Below the pieces are notes generated by a model that saw only the letters and a program-made list of their open reading frames with translations, ran no database searches and had not been told where the DNA came from. From assembly GCA_016202645.1 (NCBI GenBank), contig JACQOF010000026.1:1-24417 (forward strand): 24,417 bases of DNA, written 5' to 3'. The stretch is from a bacterium (GTDB lineage: Bacteria > Lindowbacteria > 2-12-FULL-62-27). Each line of letters begins with the position of its first letter. Position 1 is the first letter of the stretch. A program made the translations under genes and the position numbers. Shown here one piece after another: positions 6,893-13,605 of the stretch.

Positions 6893-9024
6893 GGCAGAAT
6901 CGCGGCTTTGTCGAAATGCCCGGCGGCTTCAATCAAGGCCTCCGGTGTTTCTCCCTCGCGCGGAAACTCTGAACTGCCGACCCCAATCGGAAATCCGAGG
7001 GTCTCCGACATGCGGGCGATCTGGCGTTTGACCGTCTCGATCACATCGCGCCCGCCTTCCCAGATCACGCCGACGTCATCCGGCCCGAGCCGGCCGACGA
7101 CCGATTCGGGACCGCACAGCCGTTCGATTTCCGAACACATTGCCATGTACCGGCGGGACGTCTCGGCAAATCCGTGTGTCCGTTTGAGCGCGGAAAGTTT
7201 CGGTTCGATCAGGATCAGATGAAAGGCGCCGGAGTTTTCTGTGGCGCTGCGGATTCTGGATTCCAGTTTCTTTTCGAAGGCAGCGGTGTGGAAGACGCCG
7301 GTGAGGGAATCCCTCTGCTTGAGGAACCCGAACTGACGCTCCCGGCGTTCCAGAATGAGCCGGATCTGCACCAGCGCGCGCACTCGCTCCAGAATGTGCA
7401 GCCCCTCCGGCCGCAGAGGCTGATGGATGGACAGAGAGAAAAGCCCGAAGGGCCGCTGGGCGTGACTGCCGGAAGTCAGCGGAAACACCACATCCGCCGA
7501 AACGGGCAGTTCGCCGGGATAGTCTTTGACCGGCGTTACAGAACCGTCCACCCGGATCAGGGCTGTGACGGTTTCTATGGCGCGCCGCTGAATGGATGAC
7601 GGAGCTTCCGGCGCCGCCTCCCCGGATTCCCACGGCCGCGTCCGAACGTCCCCCTGTTTGTCGTCGAGAACTTCCAGGATTGCCGCGGTCGCCCCGAAGC
7701 GGGTCTTGATCAGATCAACCAGCCCGTCCAGGGTCGGCTCGCTGAAGATCCGGTCGGCGGCTGACGGAACCACATCGGCGATGACGCAGGTCTTTTCCAT
7801 CCGGCCGTACTCGATCGCCCGCGCCACGGCTGTCGCGGCGTGCTGGACCAGTTCGCCGACGGCGGTTTCGTGAAAAACATTGAAAGCCCGGCTCCGGTCG
7901 GACTCCAGGAGCACCACGCCGACGCACTGGTCCGAAAACACAAACGGCGCCGCCAGCATGGACCGGGTCGATACACCGGCCTGGCCGGTGGCCAGGGACA
8001 TCAGGCTGTTTTCCCAGAGATCGTCCAGGCGGACGGTCTTGCGCGTCCGCGCGACCAGCTCGACGTAGCGGTCCAGCATCTTCAAGCTGCGGAATCGCAC
8101 CATCGAGGGCGTCGTCGCGCCCCCGGCGGAAACCGGAAATCCCGACGATTCCGGCGGATCATCGAAGACGACAAACGTGACGCGGTCGGCCGGAAAAACG
8201 TCCTTCGCCAGGGTACAGAGGCTTTCCGCCACATCCTCGATTGAGACCCCCGCGCGGGCCATGCGCTCCGTCATCGCCTTCAGCATACGATCTTCTTCCA
8301 GACGCATGAGGAGTGTTTCTTCGCGCTGGACCCGGACCAACAGCTCCGAAAACATCGTCGCCAAGTGCCGGATTTCATCCTGTTTTGCGGAAAAAGCGTC
8401 CGGGTGGAGTGAATCGACCGCCAGCGCGCCCAGTCTGCGGTCCGACCGATCCAGCGGAAAAACAATCACGGACCGGATCTCTTCCGGTGACGCGTAATAG
8501 CCCAGGAGCCGGGCGTCCCCTTTGAAATCGGTGTAGTGAACGGGCTTTCCCGTTGACAGGCTGTATCCGACGATGCCGTCGCTGGGAGATAGAAAAATGT
8601 CTTTTCTGAAATTCTCGGATTCGGTGCAATAGAGACGGGGGTAAGCCTGTCGCGCGTCCGCGTCATACTCGAAGAGCGACGCCGTGTGGTACGGCACGAT
8701 GCGCTTGAGCAGGAGAAAACTTTCGCTCAGCGCCTCAAAGCCCTCCCGTCGCGCGTCAACCAGCTTCGGCTCCGGAAACAGCCAGCGGTGGCCGGTCTGC
8801 TCAACCTTCGGGCCGGCCGATGGGGCCGTAGGCCGCTTGGTGAACAGCGGTGACCAGCGCCGCGCGGCGGTCCACGTGTCCCGGATTTCCGACCAGATCT
8901 CCGCTCTGTGCCGATACCCGTAATAGAATCCCGCGCCCATCCCCAATCCAAACAGTGTCCAAAGAAACCCAATAGTGAGAAAACTAATCCCGACCGCCAC
9001 AACCCCGATATAATATGCCCACAT
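6877..9024 (-). CDS. Membrane-anchored multi-GAF sensor with degenerate GGDEF domain
   Basis: 715 residues from ATG 9024. That start is chosen over ATG 9051 because GAAAGGGG lies 5 bases upstream and the protein then begins directly with its membrane helices (YYIGVVAVGISFLTIGFLW and a second at about 22-38). Two GAF-like domains follow at roughly 75-215 (with DGIVGYSLSTGKPVHYTDF) and 235-385, and probably a third at 395-545. The C-terminal 145 residues align with GGDEF: RDSLTGVFHTAAF at 571-583 matches the family's DxLTGLxNRRxF. However, the signature site reads GPDDV (647-651) instead of GGDEF, and the metal-binding region reads LIEPKLSALKRTHG. Diguanylate cyclase activity is therefore unlikely; a GTP-binding or receptor role is possible. 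It precedes and overlaps the unknown membrane protein. Confidence 0.82.
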   Translation of the reverse strand: MWAYYIGVVAVGISFLTIGFLWTLFGLGMGAGFYYGYRHRAEIWSEIRDTWTAARRWSPLFTKRPTAPSAGPKVEQTGHRWLFPEPKLVDARREGFEALSESFLLLKRIVPYHTASLFEYDADARQAYPRLYCTESENFRKDIFLSPSDGIVGYSLSTGKPVHYTDFKGDARLLGYYASPEEIRSVIVFPLDRSDRRLGALAVDSLHPDAFSAKQDEIRHLATMFSELLVRVQREETLLMRLEEDRMLKAMTERMARAGVSIEDVAESLCTLAKDVFPADRVTFVVFDDPPESSGFPVSAGGATTPSMVRFRSLKMLDRYVELVARTRKTVRLDDLWENSLMSLATGQAGVSTRSMLAAPFVFSDQCVGVVLLESDRSRAFNVFHETAVGELVQHAATAVARAIEYGRMEKTCVIADVVPSAADRIFSEPTLDGLVDLIKTRFGATAAILEVLDDKQGDVRTRPWESGEAAPEAPSSIQRRAIETVTALIRVDGSVTPVKDYPGELPVSADVVFPLTSGSHAQRPFGLFSLSIHQPLRPEGLHILERVRALVQIRLILERRERQFGFLKQRDSLTGVFHTAAFEKKLESRIRSATENSGAFHLILIEPKLSALKRTHGFAETSRRYMAMCSEIERLCGPESVVGRLGPDDVGVIWEGGRDVIETVKRQIARMSETLGFPIGVGSSEFPREGETPEALIEAAGHFDKAAILPCGSD

Positions 9025-9029
9025 AATGA

Positions 9030-9037
9030 CCCCTTTC
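9030..9037 (-). promoter_or_regulatory. Shine-Dalgarno sequence deciding the start of the GAF/GGDEF gene
   Basis: GAAAGGGG on the minus strand ends 5 bases before ATG 9024. It is one of the few clear ribosome-binding sites in the window and selects ATG 9024 over the in-frame ATG 9051 upstream. Confidence 0.65.
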
Positions 9038-9122
9038 GGTGATGAATGCACTCACTCCCCTACACGGATTTATCGGCAAAACCGGGAGATTTCTACAGCG
9101 AAAAGTGAAGTTTTGAGGGGAT

Positions 9123-9797
9123 TTACTTCAAATAGTTCGGGCCGTGCCGGCGGAGGATGGACAGGAGGCGTTTTTCGGCGGCGGCCCGGAGGCGCTTGAC
9201 ATTTTTTTCCATGGATATTTTGGAGACCCAGTCGGACGTGACGGCGAGGTACAAAATCCGGCGGCGTTCCGATTCCTCGCCGACCAGCCGCTTGATCTTC
9301 TGACGCATCCGTCCAACCGCTTCCGCCAGGGGCCCCAGATGGCGATATCGCGCCTGGAGATCCTCCCGGATCCGCCGGAGCAGGATGGGCGCCAAGCCGT
9401 CCGCAAATACCGAAAAAGTGAGATGCCCGGTCCGGTGGATGGCCGGCGCGAAGAATGTGCAGAGGCGCGGCCGATCCAGGATGTTGACCCAGATCCGGTG
9501 CCGCGCGCACTCGCGAACAATTTTCCGGTTGTCCGAATCACCGGGCAGACAGGAAATCACGATGGCGTACTTCGGCCCGATGTCGGCCGCCCGCCAGTGC
9601 CGGCGCACCAACCGGATTTTCTTTCGGCGCGCCAGGTCCGACAATTCCGGAATGGGGTCCCGGCCGATCACCGTCACCCTGCACCCCGCCTCGACGGCGA
9701 TGCCGGCCTTGCGGTGCGTCTCTTCATTCGACCCGATCACCAATTGGCGCCGGTTCTCGAGCAGAAGTCCGGCCGGAAAAACTTTTTGAGGGTTCAT
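9123..9797 (-). CDS. Siroheme synthase N-terminal domain protein (Met8/CysG-N-like)
   Basis: 224 residues from ATG 9797, a normal length for stand-alone precorrin-2 dehydrogenase/sirohydrochlorin ferrochelatase. This enzyme oxidises precorrin-2 with NAD and may insert iron to make siroheme. Family features: FPAGLLLENRRQLVIG at the start, WVNILDRPRLCTFFAPAI at about 103-120 (the Asp at 108 corresponds to the conserved catalytic Asp of Met8), then FSVFADGLAPILLRRIR. Oddity: the usual VVGGGxVAxRK dinucleotide-binding loop reads VIGSNEETHRK, losing most glycines and the small residue. Either cofactor binding is altered or the protein has been repurposed. It follows the PilP-like gene by 45 bases. 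No hemA or other tetrapyrrole gene is adjacent; cobA lies about 2.3 kb away on the other strand. Confidence 0.8.
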   Translation of the reverse strand: MNPQKVFPAGLLLENRRQLVIGSNEETHRKAGIAVEAGCRVTVIGRDPIPELSDLARRKKIRLVRRHWRAADIGPKYAIVISCLPGDSDNRKIVRECARHRIWVNILDRPRLCTFFAPAIHRTGHLTFSVFADGLAPILLRRIREDLQARYRHLGPLAEAVGRMRQKIKRLVGEESERRRILYLAVTSDWVSKISMEKNVKRLRAAAEKRLLSILRRHGPNYLK

Positions 9798-9807
9798 GGC
9801 GGACCCA

Positions 9808-9843
9808 AAGCTATCAGCGGAGCGGGCGAATAACAACCCGCTC
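9808..9843 (-). promoter_or_regulatory. Hairpin with overlapping weak promoter before the siroheme-synthase-like gene
   Basis: GAGCGGG (9820-9826) and CCCGCTC (9837-9843) form a perfect 7-bp stem with a 10-base loop, starting at the stop codon of the PilP-like gene. On the minus strand TTGTTA (9836-9831) is in the loop and lies 17 bases before TAGCTT (9813-9808), which ends 10 bases before ATG 9797. It may be a weak terminator without a T-run, an intra-operon promoter, or both. Low confidence. Confidence 0.35.
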
Positions 9844-10121
9844 TAGTAGGACGAGGCGAAGGGATCCCTGAGGGAGGATTCGACGGCCGGAGGCCGCGGG
9901 CTTGCCGACTGTTTTTTCCGGGCATGCTCCATGAGTTCCAGGCGGACCCGCATGGCGGTCTTGAGGGAGTCCAGCTCGCCGGTCAGATCCGCCAGACGGG
10001 TGTCGGGCTGATAGCCTGTGACGGATTCGATCTGCGCCTCGGAACTGCCGGACCGGCCGTAAAGATAGGCGGCCCAGCCGAACGCGAGGATCATCAGGAC
10101 CACCGCGAGGGTTTTTTTCAT
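9843..10121 (-). CDS. PilP/GspC-like small inner-membrane protein
   Basis: 92 residues. One N-terminal membrane helix (LAVVLMILAFGWAAYLYG), a short helical linker and a proline-rich C-terminus ending SLRDPFASSY. The RDPF motif near the end is characteristic of PilP/GspC-like proteins, which bridge the inner-membrane platform to the secretin. At 92 residues it is much shorter than a normal PilP and seems to lack the folded HR/beta domain. The start overlaps the previous gene's stop as ATGA (10118-10121). The assignment rests mostly on gene order after the PilMN and PilO-like genes. Confidence 0.55.
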   Translation of the reverse strand: MKKTLAVVLMILAFGWAAYLYGRSGSSEAQIESVTGYQPDTRLADLTGELDSLKTAMRVRLELMEHARKKQSASPRPPAVESSLRDPFASSY

Positions 10122-10603
10122 GCGTCGGCCGCCGGAAGCGTCAGGGTCAGGCGAACCTGATTTCGATCTGCCCGCGCCATTTCAAAGCCTTCGATCCTGG
10201 GAAAATCCGGAGACGAGGCGTCCAGAAACCTTAAGAGGTTATTGAAGGAGCCTTCAAACTGGACGTCCGCTGTAGATCCCTTTTGACGGTAGAAAATCAG
10301 TTTCACCGAATGACGGTTCATGACGCGGACGATGGTCGCCGGCAGAGCCGAAGGCGCATCAGCCGGGATATAATCGGCGTCCGCCGCCTGGGGTCCGAAT
10401 AGTTTTACGCGGAGGGCGAGCTGGAGAGAAGCGATTTCCCGGATTGATTCGGAGGCCCGGGTCAGGAGGTGAATGTCCGTCTTCTGGTTCTCGCGGACAG
10501 CCGCGATTGACTGCGCCTTGACGATCCATTGCCGGAAATAGACCAGCGTGAGACAGACCCCGAGAAGCAGAATCGGCAGCCACACCCTGAGAATCCTACG
10601 CAT
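10118..10603 (-). CDS. PilO/GspM-like inner-membrane platform protein
   Basis: 161 residues: one N-terminal membrane helix (VWLPILLLGVCLTLVYF), a helical stretch at about 30-70, then a small alpha/beta domain with ADVQFEGSFNNLLRFLD near residues 110-126. This matches the PilO pattern in which a strand and the GxYxxLxxFL helix form a ferredoxin-like fold. PilO and GspM pair with PilN or GspL in the periplasm. ATG 10603 overlaps the end of the PilMN fusion by 8 bases, so the two should be made together. Confidence 0.68.
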   Translation of the reverse strand: MRRILRVWLPILLLGVCLTLVYFRQWIVKAQSIAAVRENQKTDIHLLTRASESIREIASLQLALRVKLFGPQAADADYIPADAPSALPATIVRVMNRHSVKLIFYRQKGSTADVQFEGSFNNLLRFLDASSPDFPRIEGFEMARADRNQVRLTLTLPAADA

Positions 10604-12065
10604 GGGGAACTTCCTCCGGAGATAGAACGATCCGAAAGCGGTACCCGCCGTTCGGGTCAGCGGTCATCTCCTCCATCACGGCCTCCATCTGGAACGTCTT
10701 CGACAGCCGTCCCAGCCATTCCATGGCCTTCTCCGGCCCGCTTGTGTGTCCGAGGAGTGTGATGCGCCGCGCGCCCGCGATTTTCGTGAGAATGCTCCGG
10801 TACACCGCGCCCCCGCCGGACTTCGCCGCAAGATCGCCGCTTCCCACGCGGTCCAGAGTCACACCTTCGGGAATGCTTTTGGCCAGGGCGGAAAAAAATT
10901 CCGGCAGGGTCTCAAGCACGTCCCGGCCGGCCTGCGGACTCCGGCCAACGGCTCGATCCAGTAATTTTTTGGAAACGGGGACAAGGCCCCGTTTACTCTC
11001 CACGTCTTCGCGGAGGACCCGGATTTTCCGGGCGTTGTCCTGAAGGTCCGCATGAAGAGACCGGACGCGGTCGGCGATGACCGCGTTGAGGGTGATAAAA
11101 CAGAGTGCCACGCAGACCGAGAGGGACCCGTAGATCAGCAGATCGTAGGCGTCGAATCGGCGCGCCGCGGTTTCTTTCGGGATCGCGATGAAATTGATTT
11201 CGGCGGCGGCCTGGGATACTTGGCAGAATGCCGCCCCGAGAGCGAGCAGAGCGGGTTCGGCGGAGACATCGTCTGGAATCTCAAGATTCACCTCGGATAA
11301 AACGTCCAGATACGTCGCGGTGATCTTCATCTCCTCCTGTATGTCCGCCTCCAGGCCGCGGACTGACGGACCGCCCAGAAGAATCACCCGGTCTGGAGAC
11401 TCACCGAGGCCATCGGCTGCCATGTATCCCATCACCCGCTGAAGGGTCTTGCGAAACCGCGCGGATCCATCCTTCCGGTCCGGCCGGTGCGATTCGTCGT
11501 AGACGCCCACCACATGGCCCTCCTTCAATCCCACGTATCGCGTCGTCTTCTGCCCAACCAGGATTGCCACCGTCTTTCCTGCCAGACCCGGCCGCAGGGT
11601 CTGTAGGAGAGCGGCCAGGGCGACCGGCGGGGGCACGACACCGTCTGGTTCCGGCATGGATCCTCTTTCCCGGTGTTGTTCCAAGAATTCCTCCAGACGG
11701 CCGCGCCGGATTCCGTAGAGAAGCACTTCCCCCGGATCCTCCAGGCGGCTGAATCGGAAGGCCAGAGATTCGGTTTGGGGAAGGGGAACCAATTCCGGCT
11801 GGTTGTACCGGATGTAATCGATCTCCCGGCCGGCGAATTCCCGCGGGACAACGGTTCGGCGCGCGAAAAACCGGATCGGCTCGATCGGCGTGACCCAGCC
11901 TCCACCGGTCTGCGGTTGACCCCCCATAAGACGCGCGACCCACCGCCCGCCGGGCATCCGCTTGACCGCCACACCGACCGACCCATCCTCCGTCAGCGCA
12001 TACCCCCGGAGCGGCCGGAATTTCGAAAAAAACCGGGAAACGCCCTCCATCGGCTTCATGGACAT
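10596..12065 (-). CDS. GspL-like PilM-PilN fusion protein
   Basis: 489 residues. The first 290 look like a PilM/GspL-type actin-like cytoplasmic domain: YALTEDGSVGVAVKR near 22-36, KTVAILVGQKTTRYVGLKEG near 164-183, DRVILLGGPSVRGLEADIQ near 225-243 and PALLALGAAF near 271-280. INFIAIPKE (290-298) matches the conserved PilN N-terminal INLLP motif. A membrane helix follows (308-331), then a coiled-coil linker and a periplasmic ferredoxin-like domain (about 380-489). This is the architecture of GspL, equal to PilM plus PilN. It would recruit the assembly ATPase in a type IV pilus or type II secretion machine. It is preceded by a good promoter with 6 bases between the -10 and ATG. No ATPase, PilC/GspF, prepilin or secretin gene is in the window. 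Confidence 0.75.
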   Translation of the reverse strand: MSMKPMEGVSRFFSKFRPLRGYALTEDGSVGVAVKRMPGGRWVARLMGGQPQTGGGWVTPIEPIRFFARRTVVPREFAGREIDYIRYNQPELVPLPQTESLAFRFSRLEDPGEVLLYGIRRGRLEEFLEQHRERGSMPEPDGVVPPPVALAALLQTLRPGLAGKTVAILVGQKTTRYVGLKEGHVVGVYDESHRPDRKDGSARFRKTLQRVMGYMAADGLGESPDRVILLGGPSVRGLEADIQEEMKITATYLDVLSEVNLEIPDDVSAEPALLALGAAFCQVSQAAAEINFIAIPKETAARRFDAYDLLIYGSLSVCVALCFITLNAVIADRVRSLHADLQDNARKIRVLREDVESKRGLVPVSKKLLDRAVGRSPQAGRDVLETLPEFFSALAKSIPEGVTLDRVGSGDLAAKSGGGAVYRSILTKIAGARRITLLGHTSGPEKAMEWLGRLSKTFQMEAVMEEMTADPNGGYRFRIVLSPEEVPHA

Positions 12066-12071
12066 GCGACA

Positions 12072-12100
12072 AGTCTACCGTTGCGGGCGTGTGGAGTCAA
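12072..12100 (-). promoter_or_regulatory. Promoter of the PilMN-PilO-PilP operon, probably leaderless
   Basis: On the minus strand TTGACT (12100-12095), 17 bases, TAGACT (12077-12072), then 6 bases to ATG 12065. The -10 is identical to that of the FecR gene. No Shine-Dalgarno sequence lies between. Confidence 0.6.
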
Positions 12101-12105
12101 TTTCA

Positions 12106-12135
12106 TTGCGGAAGGCGTCCGGCTCAAGTTATCCT
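12106..12135 (+). promoter_or_regulatory. Putative promoter of cobA
   Basis: TTGCGG (12106-12111), 18 bases, TATCCT (12130-12135), then 8 bases to ATG 12144. It is back-to-back with the PilMN promoter, the two -35 boxes being 5 bases apart. The -35 is weak. Confidence 0.4.
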
Positions 12136-12143
12136 CGGGGCCG

Positions 12144-12743
12144 ATGAGAACAAAGGAAGACGACGACCGGACCCGGGAGATGCTGGCCCGGAAGAAGAAA
12201 ATCAGCGCGAAAAAGAAGGACAAGGCGCTTGTCATCGTCTTTACGGGCAACGGCAAAGGCAAAACCTCCGCGGCGCTGCTCATGGCGTTCCGAACGGTCG
12301 CGCACGGCTGGAAGGCCGCGGTGGTCCAGTTTCTCAAAAGCCCGAAGGATTTCCGGTACGGGGAGCAGATCATCGCCGAGAAGCTGGAAGGCCTCGATTT
12401 TTTCATGATGGGGGCGGGATTCACGTGGAACACGAACAACCGCGAGTTGGATATTCAGACCACCCTGAGCACGTGGGAAAAATGCAAGGAATGCGTTCTC
12501 TCCGGCAAATACCGGCTGGTCGTCTGGGACGAAATCAATTACGTCATCGACTATGGATTTCTGCCGCTTGACGCGGTTTTGGAATTTCTCAAAAACAAAC
12601 CACCCAAAGTCCACATCGTCCTGACGGGCCGCAACGCCAAACCGGAACTCATCGACCGCGCCAACCTCGTGACTGAGATGAAAGAAATCAAACACCCTTA
12701 CAAACTCGAAGGCATCATCGCGCAGAAGGGCGTCGAGTATTAG
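12144..12743 (+). CDS. cobA: Cob(I)alamin adenosyltransferase, CobA/BtuR type
   Basis: 199 residues, very close to the usual 196 of CobA/BtuR/CobO. It transfers the adenosyl group of ATP to reduced corrinoid to make adenosylcobalamin or its precursors. A lysine-rich leader (about 1-27) precedes the P-loop TGNGKGKTSAAL (34-45). AVVQFLKSP, NNRELDIQTTLSTW and VVWDEINYVIDYGFL, then VHIVLTGRNAKPELIDRANLVTEM, are signature CobA blocks. The frame extends upstream without stops, but ATG 12144 gives the family length and lies 8 bases after a -10-like hexamer. No other cobalamin gene is in the window apart from a siroheme-synthase-like gene on the other strand. Confidence 0.95.
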   Translation: MRTKEDDDRTREMLARKKKISAKKKDKALVIVFTGNGKGKTSAALLMAFRTVAHGWKAAVVQFLKSPKDFRYGEQIIAEKLEGLDFFMMGAGFTWNTNNRELDIQTTLSTWEKCKECVLSGKYRLVVWDEINYVIDYGFLPLDAVLEFLKNKPPKVHIVLTGRNAKPELIDRANLVTEMKEIKHPYKLEGIIAQKGVEY

Positions 12744-12749
12744 CCGAAC

Positions 12750-12778
12750 TTGAAAGAACCCCGCGCGGACGGTACACT
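12750..12778 (+). promoter_or_regulatory. Promoter of the rhomboid gene, probably leaderless
   Basis: TTGAAA (12750-12755), 17 bases, TACACT (12773-12778), then 6 bases to GTG 12785. It lies in the 41-base gap after cobA and supports the GTG start. Confidence 0.55.
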
Positions 12779-12784
12779 CTGCGC

Positions 12785-13588
12785 GTGGGATACTTTCTCG
12801 GCAGCAGCGGTAGTCTGAATTCTTGGTCAACTCCGGTGGTGCGGCGGATCCTCGGGATCAACGCCGTCGTCTTCGTGGCGCATCTGGTCAGTTCCTCCGC
12901 GGGGTTCTGGGACTATCTGGCCCTCGTGCCCTCGGCGGTCTTCCAGTACTCCACCCTCTGGATGATCGTCACCTACATGTACGTCCACTTCGACCTCATG
13001 CACCTGCTCTTCAATGCGCTCGGCATTTGGTTCTTCGGGCCCGACATCGAGCGGATTCTCGGCGGAAAACGGTTCTTCTACTATTACACCGCCTGCGGTC
13101 TCGGCGGGGCGCTCGCCGCTTGCGTCGGCTATCCAAACAGCGTCATCATCGGCGCCTCGGGCGCCCTCTATGGACTTCTCGTCGCCTTCGCCGTCCACTT
13201 TCCCTACCGCCCGGTGCTTCTGTTCGGCGTGGCCCCGATTGAATCGCGGTGGCTGGCCGTTCTCTACGGCCTCATCAGCGTCGTCGGCGGAATCCAGGGC
13301 ACGGGCGGCACCGCGCACTTGGCGCATCTGGGCGGCCTCATCACGGGTCTGGCCATCTTCGCGGGCGCCGGAAAATTCAAATCCGCTGTCCGGCGGCCTT
13401 CCCTCCTCAAACGTCTCGTCTCCGCCGTCCAGCCCCAGCCGCGCCGCCGGAAAGAGCCGGACGACGCCCCGTTGTCGGACGCGGAACTGGACGCCATCCT
13501 CGACAAAATATCCAAAAGCGGCATGAACAGCCTCTCCCAGGAGGAACGCCGCCGCCTCAAATCCGCGAGCGCGCGGTTTAGAAAGTAG
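12785..13588 (+). CDS. Rhomboid-family intramembrane serine protease
   Basis: 267 residues from GTG 12785. Six or so hydrophobic helices with all rhomboid hallmarks: HFDLMHLLFNALGIWFFG (68-85; HxxxxHxxxN), IIGASGALYG with the catalytic serine at 125, and AHLAHLGGLITG with the catalytic histidine at about 181. Rhomboids cut membrane proteins within or next to a transmembrane helix. The C-terminal 45 residues (LSDAELDAILDKISKSGMNSLSQEE and onward, given here only in part) form a short cytosolic domain often attached to bacterial rhomboids (DUF6576-like). Although close behind cobA, it has its own promoter-like element. The substrate is unknown. Confidence 0.93.
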   Translation: MGYFLGSSGSLNSWSTPVVRRILGINAVVFVAHLVSSSAGFWDYLALVPSAVFQYSTLWMIVTYMYVHFDLMHLLFNALGIWFFGPDIERILGGKRFFYYYTACGLGGALAACVGYPNSVIIGASGALYGLLVAFAVHFPYRPVLLFGVAPIESRWLAVLYGLISVVGGIQGTGGTAHLAHLGGLITGLAIFAGAGKFKSAVRRPSLLKRLVSAVQPQPRRRKEPDDAPLSDAELDAILDKISKSGMNSLSQEERRRLKSASARFRK

Positions 13589-13605
13589 GGCAGGGGTCGC
13601 ACAGG

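Noticed and set aside
6877-9024. Active diguanylate cyclase
   Set aside because: The GGDEF signature is replaced by GPDDV and the metal-binding region is altered.
12066-12143. Cobalamin riboswitch controlling cobA
   Set aside because: The space is far too short for the aptamer and no B12-box-like sequence is visible.
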